From assembly GCA_944388965.1 (NCBI GenBank), contig CALXKL010000001.1, positions 62,001 to 126,000 of the forward strand: DNA of 64,000 nucleotides. The letters are read 5' to 3'. The DNA comes from an uncultured Spirochaetales bacterium. Its GTDB lineage: Bacteria > Spirochaetota > Spirochaetia > Sphaerochaetales > Sphaerochaetaceae. Made by a program: the position numbers and the translations under genes. Below, one piece after another: positions 9,073-18,143 of this stretch; positions within the stretch are counted from its first letter, which is position 1, and every line of letters starts with the position of its first letter. Below the pieces are notes generated by a model. That model did no database searches, had not been told where the DNA came from, and was given only the letters and a program-made list of their open reading frames with translations.

Positions 9073-10260
9073 ATGGAGAAGATAGCCGCATTCCATGAGC
9101 TGAACTACAAGAAGAAGGTCCAGGTGCTCACCCAAGTCCCTGGAGTCGTCACCATCATGGGTGCCTTCTCCGATTTCTGCAACGGCTTCTGCATCGCCGG
9201 CACCGGCGCCCTTGGTCTCCGTGTCGCCCTTTCGGACCGTGACGACAACACGGTCAGGGTCTACGATGCCACGAAAGGGGACAAGAAGCATTTCACACTC
9301 TCATCCCTCAAGTATCGCAAGGAGGACCGCTGGGCGAACTACGTCAAGGGCGTCTTCGCGATGCTGGTGGACGAAGGCGTGCGATTCCCCCACGGCTACG
9401 ACATAACACTCAAGGGTGCGCTCCTGTACTGCGACCGGATCACCGTGTCCGAATCGGTGATAATGGGCATGCTGATGGCGCTCGACGGGTCGCTCGCCCT
9501 GGGCTACACCCGCAAGGACTTCATACGCATCGCATACAGGGTGGCGACCGAATACTGCGGCATATCGGTAAGGCTGCGCGACCTGATAACGGTATCCTAT
9601 GCCCAGCCGGGCAAGGTGTTCCACTTCGACCTGCAGAGCTCCTCATATGAGCTGATGGACTATCCCTTCATGAACAGCGAGGATCCGAGAGGCGGCGGGC
9701 TGTATGCCATAATAGTGGATCCCTCGCTCCCTCCGCAGATCCTCAGGGACGAGATCGAGGAGAAGAGGGCCGATGCCCATGAATGCTGCAGGGAGCTGCG
9801 CAAGCACCTGCCTGAGGACTACACCCTGCGCACATACCCCGTGAACGACCTGAAAAGCCATATCATCAGGGATCTGGACGAACATGTGCGGCACACCTGC
9901 GAATACGTGATCTCGGAGACACGGTATGTCGAGAGGGCCCGGCAGGCCATTCTGGACGCGGACGGCAGGATGTTCGCCCGCTGTCTGTCGAACATCTACA
10001 TCGGCATGAGGGACGTGTTCGACGTCACCTGTCCGGAGGTCGACTGGCTGATCAGGAGGGCGGGCGAGGTGGACGGCGTCTACGGTGCCTGCTATGTCAG
10101 CAACGGCGACTCGGGCTCGATCTTCATGGTGCTGGACAGGAAGGGCGAACAGGACTTCGTCAGGTGCATGGACGACTACAAGAGGATCTTCGACTTCCGC
10201 GCCAAGACCAGACCGTTCATGCCCGGCGGCCCGGCGCATGTGGTCAGGGAAGTCGAATGA
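9073..10260 (+). CDS. Galactokinase-like GHMP protein with degraded active site
   Basis: 395 residues, galactokinase length. The N-terminus PGVVTIMGAFSDFCNGF aligns with the GalK signature PGRVNLIGEHTDYNDGF, but the Arg (Val25), Glu (Ala31) and His (Phe32) are replaced while Asp34 is kept. The glycine/serine-rich ATP loop (GAGLSSSAS type) is replaced by a YCDRITVSESV stretch at about 119-129, and the catalytic Asp of the GIMDQ motif aligns with RLRD (Arg169/Asp170). The C-terminal GVYGACYVSNGDSG region still resembles GHMP motif 3. It is probably not a galactokinase; a binding or regulatory role is a guess. It heads the surE-iscS-nifU operon. Confidence 0.7.
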   Translation: MEKIAAFHELNYKKKVQVLTQVPGVVTIMGAFSDFCNGFCIAGTGALGLRVALSDRDDNTVRVYDATKGDKKHFTLSSLKYRKEDRWANYVKGVFAMLVDEGVRFPHGYDITLKGALLYCDRITVSESVIMGMLMALDGSLALGYTRKDFIRIAYRVATEYCGISVRLRDLITVSYAQPGKVFHFDLQSSSYELMDYPFMNSEDPRGGGLYAIIVDPSLPPQILRDEIEEKRADAHECCRELRKHLPEDYTLRTYPVNDLKSHIIRDLDEHVRHTCEYVISETRYVERARQAILDADGRMFARCLSNIYIGMRDVFDVTCPEVDWLIRRAGEVDGVYGACYVSNGDSGSIFMVLDRKGEQDFVRCMDDYKRIFDFRAKTRPFMPGGPAHVVREVE

Positions 10261-10261
10261 A

Positions 10262-11014
10262 ATGACGATACTTCTTGTGAACGACGACGGGTACACCCGT
10301 GATGGAATAAGGGCCCTCGACAGGGCATTCACCCGGGCCGGACATGAGGTCTGGGTCGTCAGTCCGTCCTCCAACCGGTCGGCACAGAGCCATGCAATGT
10401 GCCTGAGCGGTCCGATACGCATGACGCGCTACGGCACCGGCCGCTACCACTGCAGCGGCTCTCCGACCGACTGCATACTCTATTCGATCAAGGGCGGCAT
10501 GTTTCCGCATCTTCCGGATCTCGTCGTCTCCGGAATAAACCACGGCTACAACTGCTCGTCCGACATCCTGTACTCCGGCACCTGCTCGGCCGCCTCCGAG
10601 GCCGTGCTGCAGGGCGTGAAGGCGATCGCGGTATCGGCCGGGCCCGACGCCGATGGACGTTACGAGTTCGACCGGGTCGCCTCCTTCGTATGCGACAATC
10701 TGGACGCCCTGGTCAGCCTGCTTGACGACGAGTGCTTCCTCAATCTCAACTTCCCTCCCCATTTCAAGGAGAAGGTCGAAGCGGCCTCGCTGGGACGTCT
10801 GTATTACGGTGACGTGCCGCAGCGCAGCGACGAGGGGGAGGACGGCTTCACCTTGCAGCTCGTCGAGGGGGAGACGAAGCGCACCCTTGCATCGGCTGGA
10901 GATAGGACCGACATCGAGGTCTGCGACGACGGATTCATCGCGCTGTCCGTGGTGAAGGTGAACCCTGCCGTGGACGAGGCCGCCCATGAGCGTGCCAGGA
11001 AGCTTTTCGGGTGA
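10262..11014 (+). CDS. surE: 5'/3'-nucleotidase SurE
   Basis: Metal-dependent nucleoside monophosphate phosphatase. 250 residues from the ATG at 10262, one base after the previous stop. MTILLVNDDGY holds the metal-binding Asp pair (Asp8, Asp9), PSSNRSAQSH holds the conserved Ser, and DLVVSGINHGYN the Asn-containing loop, followed by YSGTCSAASEA. Length is normal. It lies inside a tightly packed operon, with a GTGA overlap to the next gene. Confidence 0.93.
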   Translation: MTILLVNDDGYTRDGIRALDRAFTRAGHEVWVVSPSSNRSAQSHAMCLSGPIRMTRYGTGRYHCSGSPTDCILYSIKGGMFPHLPDLVVSGINHGYNCSSDILYSGTCSAASEAVLQGVKAIAVSAGPDADGRYEFDRVASFVCDNLDALVSLLDDECFLNLNFPPHFKEKVEAASLGRLYYGDVPQRSDEGEDGFTLQLVEGETKRTLASAGDRTDIEVCDDGFIALSVVKVNPAVDEAAHERARKLFG

Positions 11015-11319
11015 GATGGTGGGAGGACATCTGTACTGGTTGCGGCCTTTGCTGCCATGACAAGGTGCGCATCGACAGGAGGACATACCTGCTCGAGCTG
11101 GACAGCCCGTGCGCCTTCCTGGACGACGACGGGAGATGCTCCGTCTACGAGGAGAGGTTCGCCAAGTGCCCATCATGCAGGAAGATGACGCTCTTCAGGG
11201 CCGTCTTCGCCACCTGGCTTCCTCCCCAGTGCGCATATGTCCAGTGGGCACGGCGCCATCACATACGTCTTTCCCCGCGCCATGAATGGATTCTGTCTAT
11301 TGACCAAAAGGGTCGGTGA
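11011..11319 (+). CDS. YkgJ-type Cys-cluster protein (zinc/iron-chelating domain)
   Basis: 102 residues from a GTG at 11011 overlapping the surE stop. CTGCGLCCHD near the N-terminus, CAFLDDDGRCSVYEER in the middle and CPSCR later form the YkgJ/YcgN CxxCxxCC pattern, a small domain thought to bind zinc or an Fe-S cluster. Its molecular function is not known. The position immediately before iscS and nifU fits a link with metal or cluster handling, but that is inference. Confidence 0.8.
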   Translation: MRWWEDICTGCGLCCHDKVRIDRRTYLLELDSPCAFLDDDGRCSVYEERFAKCPSCRKMTLFRAVFATWLPPQCAYVQWARRHHIRLSPRHEWILSIDQKGR

Positions 11320-11344
11320 ATGTACGTTCAAATCGGTGGAAGAC

Positions 11345-12508
11345 ATGTATAGAACAGTATATATGGACAACAACGCGACCACGCCGATGGCCGATGAGGT
11401 CAAGGCCGTCATGGAGGACAACCTGTCGCTCTACGGCAACGCCTCGTCGATGCACGCGCTCGGTCGCAATGCATATTCTGGCATCGACTGGGCCCGCAGG
11501 ATGTGTGCGGACCTGATCGCTTGTCAAGAGGATGAGATATACTTCACCAGCGGGGCCAGCGAGTCCAACAACACCGTCTTCAATATCGCACGCGACCTGA
11601 TCGACGGCGGCAGCGGGCGCAATCGCATCGTGACCACCACGATAGAGCATCCGTCCATAATCGAGCTGGTCAAGTACCTGAGAGGAAAGGGGTACAGAAT
11701 CGACGAGGCCCCGGTGGATGCATCCGGCATGGTGAAGCTTGACGACATGAAGGCCCTGATGGGTCCCGATGTGCTGCTCGTGAGCGTCATGACAGGCAAC
11801 AACGAGACGGGCACCATCCAGCCGGTGAAGGAGATTTCGGCCATGGCGCACGAGTGCGGAGCCCTGATGCACTCGGATGCCACGCAGGCGATCGGCAAGA
11901 TACCGGTATCGGTCGCGGACCTCGACCTGGACTACCTGTCCATGTCGGCCCACAAGTTCTATGGCCCCAAGGGCGTCGGCGCCCTGTATGCACGCAAGGG
12001 GGCGCCCATGCTTGCGTTCGTGCACGGAGGCCATCAGGAGAAGGGCTACAGGGCAGGTACATACAACAACCTGGGCATCATAGGAATGGGCGAGGCCGCC
12101 CGGCTCGCCGCCAGGGATCTGGCAAAGGAGAGAGACCATCTGTGGTCGCTTCGCGAGCGTCTGAGAAGGGGGATCGTCGACAACATCCCCGATGTCGTGG
12201 TCAACGGCTGCCAGGAGCACTGCCTGCCCGGTACGCTGAACGTGTCCTTTCCCTGTGCGGAGGGGGAGTCGATCCTCCTGTATCTGGACATGGAGGGCAT
12301 AGAGGTGTCCACGGGGAGCGCCTGCGCCACCGGCAGTCTGGAGCCGAGCTACGTGCTGCTTGCCGGGGGGCTGGACGTGGAGCTTGCACACGGCTCGATA
12401 CGCTTCTCCCTCGGACGCTACAACACCGAGGCCGACGTCGACTACGTGATAGAGAAGCTGGCGCCGATCATCGCAAGGGTGAGGGCGCTGTCTACAAGGA
12501 AGGTCTGA
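11345..12508 (+). CDS. Cysteine desulfurase, NifS/IscS family
   Basis: PLP enzyme that supplies sulfur for Fe-S clusters. 387 residues from the ATG at 11345 with GGTGGA upstream. It opens with VYMDNNATTP, carries the PLP-binding Lys204 in SAHKFYGPKGVG and the catalytic Cys327 in STGSACATGS. HPSIIELVKYL and the THSDATQ-like MHSDATQAIG segment are also present. The nifU-like scaffold gene follows after four bases, so the pair makes an ISC/NIF-type assembly unit. Confidence 0.95.
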   Translation: MYRTVYMDNNATTPMADEVKAVMEDNLSLYGNASSMHALGRNAYSGIDWARRMCADLIACQEDEIYFTSGASESNNTVFNIARDLIDGGSGRNRIVTTTIEHPSIIELVKYLRGKGYRIDEAPVDASGMVKLDDMKALMGPDVLLVSVMTGNNETGTIQPVKEISAMAHECGALMHSDATQAIGKIPVSVADLDLDYLSMSAHKFYGPKGVGALYARKGAPMLAFVHGGHQEKGYRAGTYNNLGIIGMGEAARLAARDLAKERDHLWSLRERLRRGIVDNIPDVVVNGCQEHCLPGTLNVSFPCAEGESILLYLDMEGIEVSTGSACATGSLEPSYVLLAGGLDVELAHGSIRFSLGRYNTEADVDYVIEKLAPIIARVRALSTRKV

Positions 12509-12512
12509 AGAC

Positions 12513-13127
12513 ATGGAGAACAGGAGTTTCATGGCCCAGTGGGTCTATACGGATACCGTCAAGGACCACTTCATGAATCCCAGGAACATCTGGGACGAGA
12601 AGGAGGACTTCAAGGCGGATGGAGTGGGCGAGGTGGGTTCGCTCGCCTGCGGCGACCAGATGCGTGTCGGCATAAGGGTGGAGGACGGCAGGATCGCCGA
12701 CCTCAGATGGCTTACATACGGCTGTGCCAGCGCGATCGCCTCGACGTCGATGATGAGCGAGATGGCCAAGGGCATGACGCTCGAGGAGGCCTATCATCTG
12801 ACGCCCCAGATGATCACCGAGGCCCTCGGAGGGCTTCCCGAGCACAAGTTCCACTGTTCGGTCCTCGGCGACAAGGCGCTCAGGGCCGCGATAGACGACT
12901 ATCTGGAGCGCAACCACCTGGACAACCCGTACAGGAAGGGGACGGCAAGGATCATCTGCGAGTGCAAGGGCGTCAGCGATGTCCAGATCGAGGAGCTGGT
13001 CAAGAGCGGCAAGGCGCTCACGTTCGACGAGCTCAGCGCCCAGACCGGATGCTCCACGGCCTGCGGAAAGTGCCGCGGCAGGATAATCGAGGCCCTGGAA
13101 GAGTACAGACACATATACGGGAAGTGA
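12513..13127 (+). CDS. NifU-like Fe-S scaffold (IscU domain plus BFD-like [2Fe-2S] domain)
   Basis: 204 residues. The N-terminal IscU domain has the three scaffold cysteines C46 (GSLACGDQM), C71 (YGCASA) and C115 (KFHCSVLG). A C-terminal BFD-like domain has C149, C151, C180 and C184 (CECKG, TGCSTACGKC). The Nfu domain of full NifU is absent, a short form known in other bacteria. It works with the desulfurase upstream. The stop overlaps the next start (TGATG). Confidence 0.92.
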   Translation: MENRSFMAQWVYTDTVKDHFMNPRNIWDEKEDFKADGVGEVGSLACGDQMRVGIRVEDGRIADLRWLTYGCASAIASTSMMSEMAKGMTLEEAYHLTPQMITEALGGLPEHKFHCSVLGDKALRAAIDDYLERNHLDNPYRKGTARIICECKGVSDVQIEELVKSGKALTFDELSAQTGCSTACGKCRGRIIEALEEYRHIYGK

Positions 13128-13450
13128 TGGTCAGCGTACTGAAGGACGAGGTCAAGGACGCGCTGTTCCGCAAGGCGTCCAAATGCACCAGGCGCAATGC
13201 CATAGTCAGGGCGACCAGGCCCAGGTCCTGGTCCGCCTCCAGAATCCGCGCCCTGCGCAGAGGCCTCTACCTTGCCCAGTCGGTCTTCGCCGACGTCCTG
13301 GGCGTCTCCACAGCGACGGTCGTCGCCTGGGAGAACGGCGCCAACACCCCGTCCCCGATGGCCTGCCGTCTGATGGAGCTGATAGAGGCCTATCCCGATG
13401 TGCTGCTAGAGGCGGGTGTCGTGGAGGTGAATGCGGGGGGCGATGAATGA
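13127..13450 (+). CDS. Small helix-turn-helix protein, YiaG/HigA-like
   Basis: 107 residues from the ATG at 13127, overlapping the nifU stop. An XRE-like HTH lies at about residues 48-80 (LAQSVFADVLGVSTATVVAWENG), followed by an acidic tail. The N-terminal half is basic. The HTH type is that of YiaG or HigA antitoxins. No toxin partner is adjacent; the neighbours are nifU and a reductase, both overlapping it, so it may regulate this operon. Function not established. Confidence 0.7.
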   Translation: MVSVLKDEVKDALFRKASKCTRRNAIVRATRPRSWSASRIRALRRGLYLAQSVFADVLGVSTATVVAWENGANTPSPMACRLMELIEAYPDVLLEAGVVEVNAGGDE

Positions 13451-14349
13451 AGGTGCGTCTGCTGGGGCTTGGAGCCGTAGGTGCCCCGATCGCCGTGAGG
13501 CTTGCCGGCGTATGCGACTTCGCCATACTGCTGTCTCCAGACCGTGTGGCCCGCTACTGGAAGGACGGGTGCACCGTCAACGGGCATAGGTATGACTTTC
13601 CTGTCACGGACCAGGATGAGGATGATGTCGACCTCATCATCGTCGCATGCAAGAACAACGACCTTGCAGCGGCCCTGGACGAGATCGCCCCTCATGTAGG
13701 TGCAGACACGACCATCATGAGCCTTCTCAATGGAATCGAAAGCGAGAACGTCCTCGCCTCGCGCTTTGGACAGGACAGGCTCGTGTGGTCGTACATCACG
13801 AACCTGTCCAGCGTGCGGGACGGGCGCACGATAGACTGCTTCTCCCCAAAAGGCGGTCTGATACGATTCAACGAACGCGAGGGTGTGCGCACTGCACGCA
13901 TCGACACCATCGCGCATCTGTTCGACGAGGCCGGCATCTGGTACGAGGTCTCCGACGACATAATCCACGACATGTGGTGGAAGTTCGCCTTCAACATAGC
14001 CGTCAACTCGCTGTCTGCGGTGATGGGACTGGACTATGCCCGGATGAACCGTGGCGGGGCTTTCCACCGTCTGCTCAGGATGGTCTGGCGGGAGGTGCGC
14101 CAGGTGGCAGCCGCAGAAGGTGTCGTCCTTGGTGAGCGGGATGAGGAGATGTGCCTGCGCGTCCTGTCCAACATGGACGGACCCGGCAGGACCAGCATGC
14201 TGCAGGACGTGGATGCGGGCAGGGTGACGGAGAACCGCTTCTTCGCCGGCAGCATCGGCGCCATTGCGCGTCGGCATGGCATCGCGACTCCGCTTTGCGA
14301 TTTCCTCTATACCCAGGTCGAGACCGTCGAGGAGGCCCACCGTGAATGA
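13447..14349 (+). CDS. Ketopantoate reductase family protein (PanE/ApbA-like)
   Basis: 300 residues. The N-terminal MKVRLLGLGAVGAPIAVRL is the NADP-binding GxGxxG fold; the C-terminal domain contains MWWKFAFNIAVNSLSAV, the usual ApbA_C helix with the catalytic Lys. Real PanE makes pantoate for CoA synthesis; many paralogues act on other substrates, so the substrate is left open. Start overlaps the HTH gene stop (ATGA) and its 3' end overlaps the next gene. Confidence 0.82.
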   Translation: MKVRLLGLGAVGAPIAVRLAGVCDFAILLSPDRVARYWKDGCTVNGHRYDFPVTDQDEDDVDLIIVACKNNDLAAALDEIAPHVGADTTIMSLLNGIESENVLASRFGQDRLVWSYITNLSSVRDGRTIDCFSPKGGLIRFNEREGVRTARIDTIAHLFDEAGIWYEVSDDIIHDMWWKFAFNIAVNSLSAVMGLDYARMNRGGAFHRLLRMVWREVRQVAAAEGVVLGERDEEMCLRVLSNMDGPGRTSMLQDVDAGRVTENRFFAGSIGAIARRHGIATPLCDFLYTQVETVEEAHRE

Positions 14350-15253
14350 GGCGATGCTGTACGAGACCATCCGTTCTCTTGCCTCCATGGACGACGACAG
14401 GGCCTGGCAGGCCTATTGTGCGATTTCGTCCCAATGCGACGTGTCTGCTCCGTTTGCGCACATCGTCCTGGATGTGGCGCGCATCCTCTCCATACAGCCT
14501 CATGTGCTCAACGACGCCCATGCCGTCATACGCCACAGCTTCGAGGCGTATCCGTTCGACTACGCCGTCATCAAGGAGGGTGATGAGCGCTTCCCGTCTT
14601 CGGCCGACGGTATCCATTTCCTTTATGCCTACGGCGACATGACGCTCCTGGACCAGGAGCCCGTGACCGTGCTGGGCATGAGGGGGCCGAGCGACGAGGC
14701 GCGCTCTGCGGCCGTCTCCGTGCTCAGGGAGCTGATGGACATGGGCCGGCCTGTGATGAGCACGCTCGATACCGGGCTGGATGCGTATTCGATGCTCTAC
14801 GCCCTCAACCAGAGGATGAAGCAGATCGTCGTCCTTGCCAGTCCGCTGCACCAGTGCATGCCGGAAGGTCAGAAGGATCTCATGGAGGGCATCGCCAATT
14901 CAGGCTCCTCTGTGCTCATCACCCCGTTCCCGCCATCATCAAGGGCGCAGAAGTGGTTCACGGTCCCGCGCAACGGCCTGCTGGTCGCCATGACGGACTT
15001 CCTGGTCATCCTGGAGGAGAGGGACGGAGGCCCGTTGTGGAAGCTCGCCTCGGGCGTGATGGATGCAGGCGGCAGGGTCATGGTCACGGCTACGTGCCTA
15101 GAGAACCCTGCCAACACCTACGCCGCCCGCTTCAGCCGGGAGCGCGGGGTGCTTGCATACCGCAGAAGAGGGGATATGAGAAGACATCTGCAGACCTCAC
15201 CCCCAAGGACCAGGCGGCATGCCGGCGACGATGGACAGCTTGAACTCTTCTAG
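14342..15253 (+). CDS. DprA-like DNA-processing protein, divergent
   Basis: 303 residues from a GTG at 14342 (ATG at 14354 is an alternative). The Rossmann-like core follows the DprA order: TVLGMRGPSDEARSA, VMSTLDTGLDAYS, VVLASPLHQCMPEGQ, SGSSVLITPFPPSSRAQKWFTVPRNGLLVAMTDFLVILEE. The last motif corresponds to FPxRNRIIAgLs plus VvEa in DprA. The usual GSR and ASGLARGID motifs are weak or absent, so RecA-loading activity is uncertain. It ends the operon. Confidence 0.65.
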   Translation: MNEAMLYETIRSLASMDDDRAWQAYCAISSQCDVSAPFAHIVLDVARILSIQPHVLNDAHAVIRHSFEAYPFDYAVIKEGDERFPSSADGIHFLYAYGDMTLLDQEPVTVLGMRGPSDEARSAAVSVLRELMDMGRPVMSTLDTGLDAYSMLYALNQRMKQIVVLASPLHQCMPEGQKDLMEGIANSGSSVLITPFPPSSRAQKWFTVPRNGLLVAMTDFLVILEERDGGPLWKLASGVMDAGGRVMVTATCLENPANTYAARFSRERGVLAYRRRGDMRRHLQTSPPRTRRHAGDDGQLELF

Positions 15254-15269
15254 CCTAAGACAATATACT
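15240..15269 (+). promoter_or_regulatory. Promoter of alaS
   Basis: TTGAAC (15240-15245), 18-bp spacer, TATACT (15264-15269). The start site would be near 15276, giving a leader of about 29 nt with AGGAG at 15287-15291. Confidence 0.55.
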
Positions 15270-15304
15270 CATAAGGTCATTTTTCCAGGAGCATCTAGAA
15301 ACAT

Positions 15305-17098
15305 ATGAAGGCATTGACTGCAAACGAACTGAGGAGACTCTATATCGACTTCTTCGTGTCCAAGGGACACAGGCAGATCTCGGGGGCGTCCCTGATTCCC
15401 GAGAACGATCCGACCGTGCTGTTCACGACGGCGGGGATGCACCCCCTGGTGCCATACATCCTGGGAGCGGAGCATCCGGCCGGCAACCGCCTCGTCGACT
15501 ATCAGAAGTGCATCCGCACCGGCGACATCGACAGCGTGGGCGATCCGCATCATCTCACGTTCTTCGAGATGCTCGGCAACTGGTCGCTGGGTGCCTACTT
15601 CAAGAAGGAGGCGATCGAGTACAGCTATGAATTCCTGACGAAGCACCTCGGCATCGATCCCGAAAGGCTTTCCGTCACCGTCTTCGCCGGAGACGAGAAC
15701 GCTCCCCGTGACGAGGAGGCGGCCGCTGTATGGAAGAGCCTTGGCATCAGCGAGGACAGGATCTTCTACATGCCCAAGGAGGACAACTGGTGGGGACCCG
15801 CCGGTGAGACCGGTCCCTGCGGACCGGACTCGGAGATGTTCATCGACACCGGACGTCCCGCCTGCGGACCCGACTGTCATCCCGGCTGCTCCTGCGGCAA
15901 GTACTTCGAGATCTGGAACGACGTCTTCATGGGCTACAGGAAGGACGAGAAGGGCGCCTACAACGAGATGGACAGGAAGTGCATCGACACCGGAATGGGC
16001 ATCGAGAGGACCATCGCCATCCTCCAGGGCAAGAAGAGCGTCTACGAGACAGAGGTCTTCACGCCGATCATCGCGAAGGTCGAGGAACTGACGGGCAGGA
16101 AGTATGGTGCAGACGAAGAGGACGACATGTCCATCAGGATCATAAGCGACCATATCCGCACGAGCGTCTTCATACTCGGCGACCAGAGGGGCGTCGCTCC
16201 GTCCAACGTCGGGCAGGGCTACATCCTTCGCCGTCTGATCCGCCGCGCGGTACGTCATGGCAGGAAGCTCGGCATCGACCACGCATTCCTTTCGGATGTC
16301 GCCTCCGTCGTGCTCTCCCTCTACCAGGATGCCTATCCGGAGCTCAAGGAGCATGAGAGCTTCATCTTCGAGGAGCTGAAGAAGGAGGAGGCCAAGTTCT
16401 CCGACACCTTGGTCAAGGGCGAGAAGGAGTTCGAGAAGATGCTGCCCAATCTCATGAAGGGCACCAGCAGGACGATCTCCGGACGCCTGGCGTTCAAGCT
16501 GTACGACACATACGGCTTCCCGATCGAGCTTACCGAGGAGCTGGCGAAGGAGCATGGCTTCAGCGTCGATGTGAAGGGCTTCGAGGAGGCCTTCCAGAAA
16601 CATCAGGAGATAAGCCGTGCAGGTGCCGAGCAGCAGTTCAAGGGCGGTCTTGCCGACCACAGCGAGGCGACCACCGCGCTTCATACCGCGACGCACCTTC
16701 TGCACAAGGCCCTCTCCGTGGTCCTGGGCGGCTATGTCAAGCAGCTGGGAAGCAACATCACCGCAGAGCGTCTGCGCTTCGACTTCAACTGCCCCAGGCC
16801 GATGACCAAGGAGGAGATCCGCCAGGTCGAGGACCTGGTCAACGAGCAGATCCAGAAGGACCTTCCCGTCACGATCGACGTGATGAGCGTCGACGAGGCC
16901 AAGGCTCTCGGCGCCGCCGCCCAGTTCGACGCCAAGTACGGCGAGAAGGTCAAGGTCTACTCCATCGGCGACTTCTCCAAGGAGGTCTGCGGGGGACCCC
17001 ATGTCGAGCACACCGGAACCATGGGACATTTCCGCATCGTGAAGGAGCAGTCCTCCAGCGCCGGTGTTAGACGCATCAAGGCGGTCCTGGAGAAATAG
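15305..17098 (+). CDS. alaS: Alanyl-tRNA synthetase, short form
   Basis: 597 residues against about 875 in E. coli. The class II catalytic core (LRRLYIDFFVSKGHRQISGASLIP, TAGMHPLVPYILG, FFEMLGNWSLGAYFKKEAI) and the editing domain with the zinc-type residues H460, H464, C562 and H566 (HTATH, EVCGGPHVEH) are complete. The C-terminal C-Ala/DHHA1 domain is absent. A similar short AlaS is known from Borrelia, so this is a spirochaetal trait and not a truncation here: the stop is followed by a hairpin. Confidence 0.95.
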   Translation: MKALTANELRRLYIDFFVSKGHRQISGASLIPENDPTVLFTTAGMHPLVPYILGAEHPAGNRLVDYQKCIRTGDIDSVGDPHHLTFFEMLGNWSLGAYFKKEAIEYSYEFLTKHLGIDPERLSVTVFAGDENAPRDEEAAAVWKSLGISEDRIFYMPKEDNWWGPAGETGPCGPDSEMFIDTGRPACGPDCHPGCSCGKYFEIWNDVFMGYRKDEKGAYNEMDRKCIDTGMGIERTIAILQGKKSVYETEVFTPIIAKVEELTGRKYGADEEDDMSIRIISDHIRTSVFILGDQRGVAPSNVGQGYILRRLIRRAVRHGRKLGIDHAFLSDVASVVLSLYQDAYPELKEHESFIFEELKKEEAKFSDTLVKGEKEFEKMLPNLMKGTSRTISGRLAFKLYDTYGFPIELTEELAKEHGFSVDVKGFEEAFQKHQEISRAGAEQQFKGGLADHSEATTALHTATHLLHKALSVVLGGYVKQLGSNITAERLRFDFNCPRPMTKEEIRQVEDLVNEQIQKDLPVTIDVMSVDEAKALGAAAQFDAKYGEKVKVYSIGDFSKEVCGGPHVEHTGTMGHFRIVKEQSSSAGVRRIKAVLEK

Positions 17099-17123
17099 CA
17101 GGACACACACGAATGATTGTCTA

Positions 17124-17153
17124 CAGGGGCGCATCCGGACAGGGTGCGCCCCT
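17124..17153 (+). terminator. Strong hairpin after alaS
   Basis: CAGGGGCGCA (17124-17133) pairs perfectly with TGCGCCCCTG (17144-17153). The bases after it are pyrimidine-rich but not a U-run, so it is either a weak intrinsic terminator or a 3'-stabilising stem. Confidence 0.55.
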
Positions 17154-17216
17154 GCCGTATCTTCTCTCCTATGCACGTTTGTAGCCGTAATCGAGGATTA
17201 TCTGGTATGCAGGGGC

Positions 17217-17921
17217 ATGGAGAGAATGAAGACGATACTGAAGAGCGGGGTGCGCAGCATCAACCTCGTCGCCCCTGATCCCCGCTGCAGCGAGGGTTTC
17301 AGGAAGGAGCTTGCCGCAAGCGGGATCAGAGGACTGGTCATAGAGCAGTCACCACGAAGACGTGACGAGAAGTCATGGTGCGATCTCGTGGTGTTCAGCC
17401 GCCGGGACCGCGACCTGATCGTGTCCCACATGCTCCTGTCCAGGGTGATCATGACCACAGGTCTTGCCGGGGATGTCGCAAGGGCGGTCTATGGCGAGAT
17501 GTGCGCAGCCGCGCCGGACCCGATTGCCCTGAAGCCTCTGATGAGGCGCCACAGGATAGGAACGTTCTACCGTACACGCGAGATAGTCGCCGCCTTCGCC
17601 TCATGCGGCCTGTTCCTGCCGCTTGACGGGGATGATGGCAGAGTGCGCCTCATCCCGTATTTCTATGACGGGAGTGACGAGAGGGTGCTGGCAGCCCGCC
17701 ATCTCATGGAGCTGGGCTATTCGACGAGGCTGGAGGGGGACGTGTTCAAGGCGACGCTAGGTACATCGTCCCTGACCGTCGGCTTCGACATCGACAGCAT
17801 CAACCTCCGCCACAGGACTGGCGACAAGGTGATGATCCATCCTTCAAGCCCCGTGATCAACTTCTCACGCATACGCACATACACTCTGGACTCGTTCCTT
17901 TCGGCCAGAAGGCTGGTTTGA
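17217..17921 (+). CDS. Hypothetical protein, no family recognised
   Basis: 234 residues from the ATG at 17217 (another ATG at 17226). It is soluble, with no signal peptide or membrane segment, and rich in Arg, Asp and Leu. A conserved-looking middle (LMRRHRIGTFYRTREIVAAF) could be a DNA- or RNA-contacting helix pair. Codon use resembles its neighbours, so it is probably a real gene. No clear ribosome-binding site precedes the start. It stands alone between alaS and the hsp20 pair. Confidence 0.55.
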   Translation: MERMKTILKSGVRSINLVAPDPRCSEGFRKELAASGIRGLVIEQSPRRRDEKSWCDLVVFSRRDRDLIVSHMLLSRVIMTTGLAGDVARAVYGEMCAAAPDPIALKPLMRRHRIGTFYRTREIVAAFASCGLFLPLDGDDGRVRLIPYFYDGSDERVLAARHLMELGYSTRLEGDVFKATLGTSSLTVGFDIDSINLRHRTGDKVMIHPSSPVINFSRIRTYTLDSFLSARRLV

Positions 17922-18084
17922 CCCGTACCGGCATCTCCATTCCGGCAAAGGTGGTTCATGACGACCCTGAATTCCGGCGTATCGGGCAGTGGTGTATCAC
18001 AATGACCCGATTGGAGTCCATGTAGGTGCGCCGGAACACGAGGCTTTGGATGCAAGTCCTTGTCCTGCAATGACTTGTCCCGTC

Positions 18085-18100
18085 TGGCACGCTCAATGCA
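18085..18100 (+). promoter_or_regulatory. Sigma-54-type -24/-12 promoter upstream of hsp20
   Basis: TGGCACG-N4-ATGCA matches the sigma-54 consensus TGGCACG-N4-TTGCA at 11 of 12 fixed positions, with GG (18086-18087) and GC (18098-18099) at the required spacing. The start site would be near 18111, about 30 nt before the first hsp20 ATG. No rpoN or enhancer-binding protein gene is in this window. Confidence 0.5.
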
Positions 18101-18143
18101 GATATGATGGCACAGATACTTGAGAACAATCAGGAGGCCGGAT

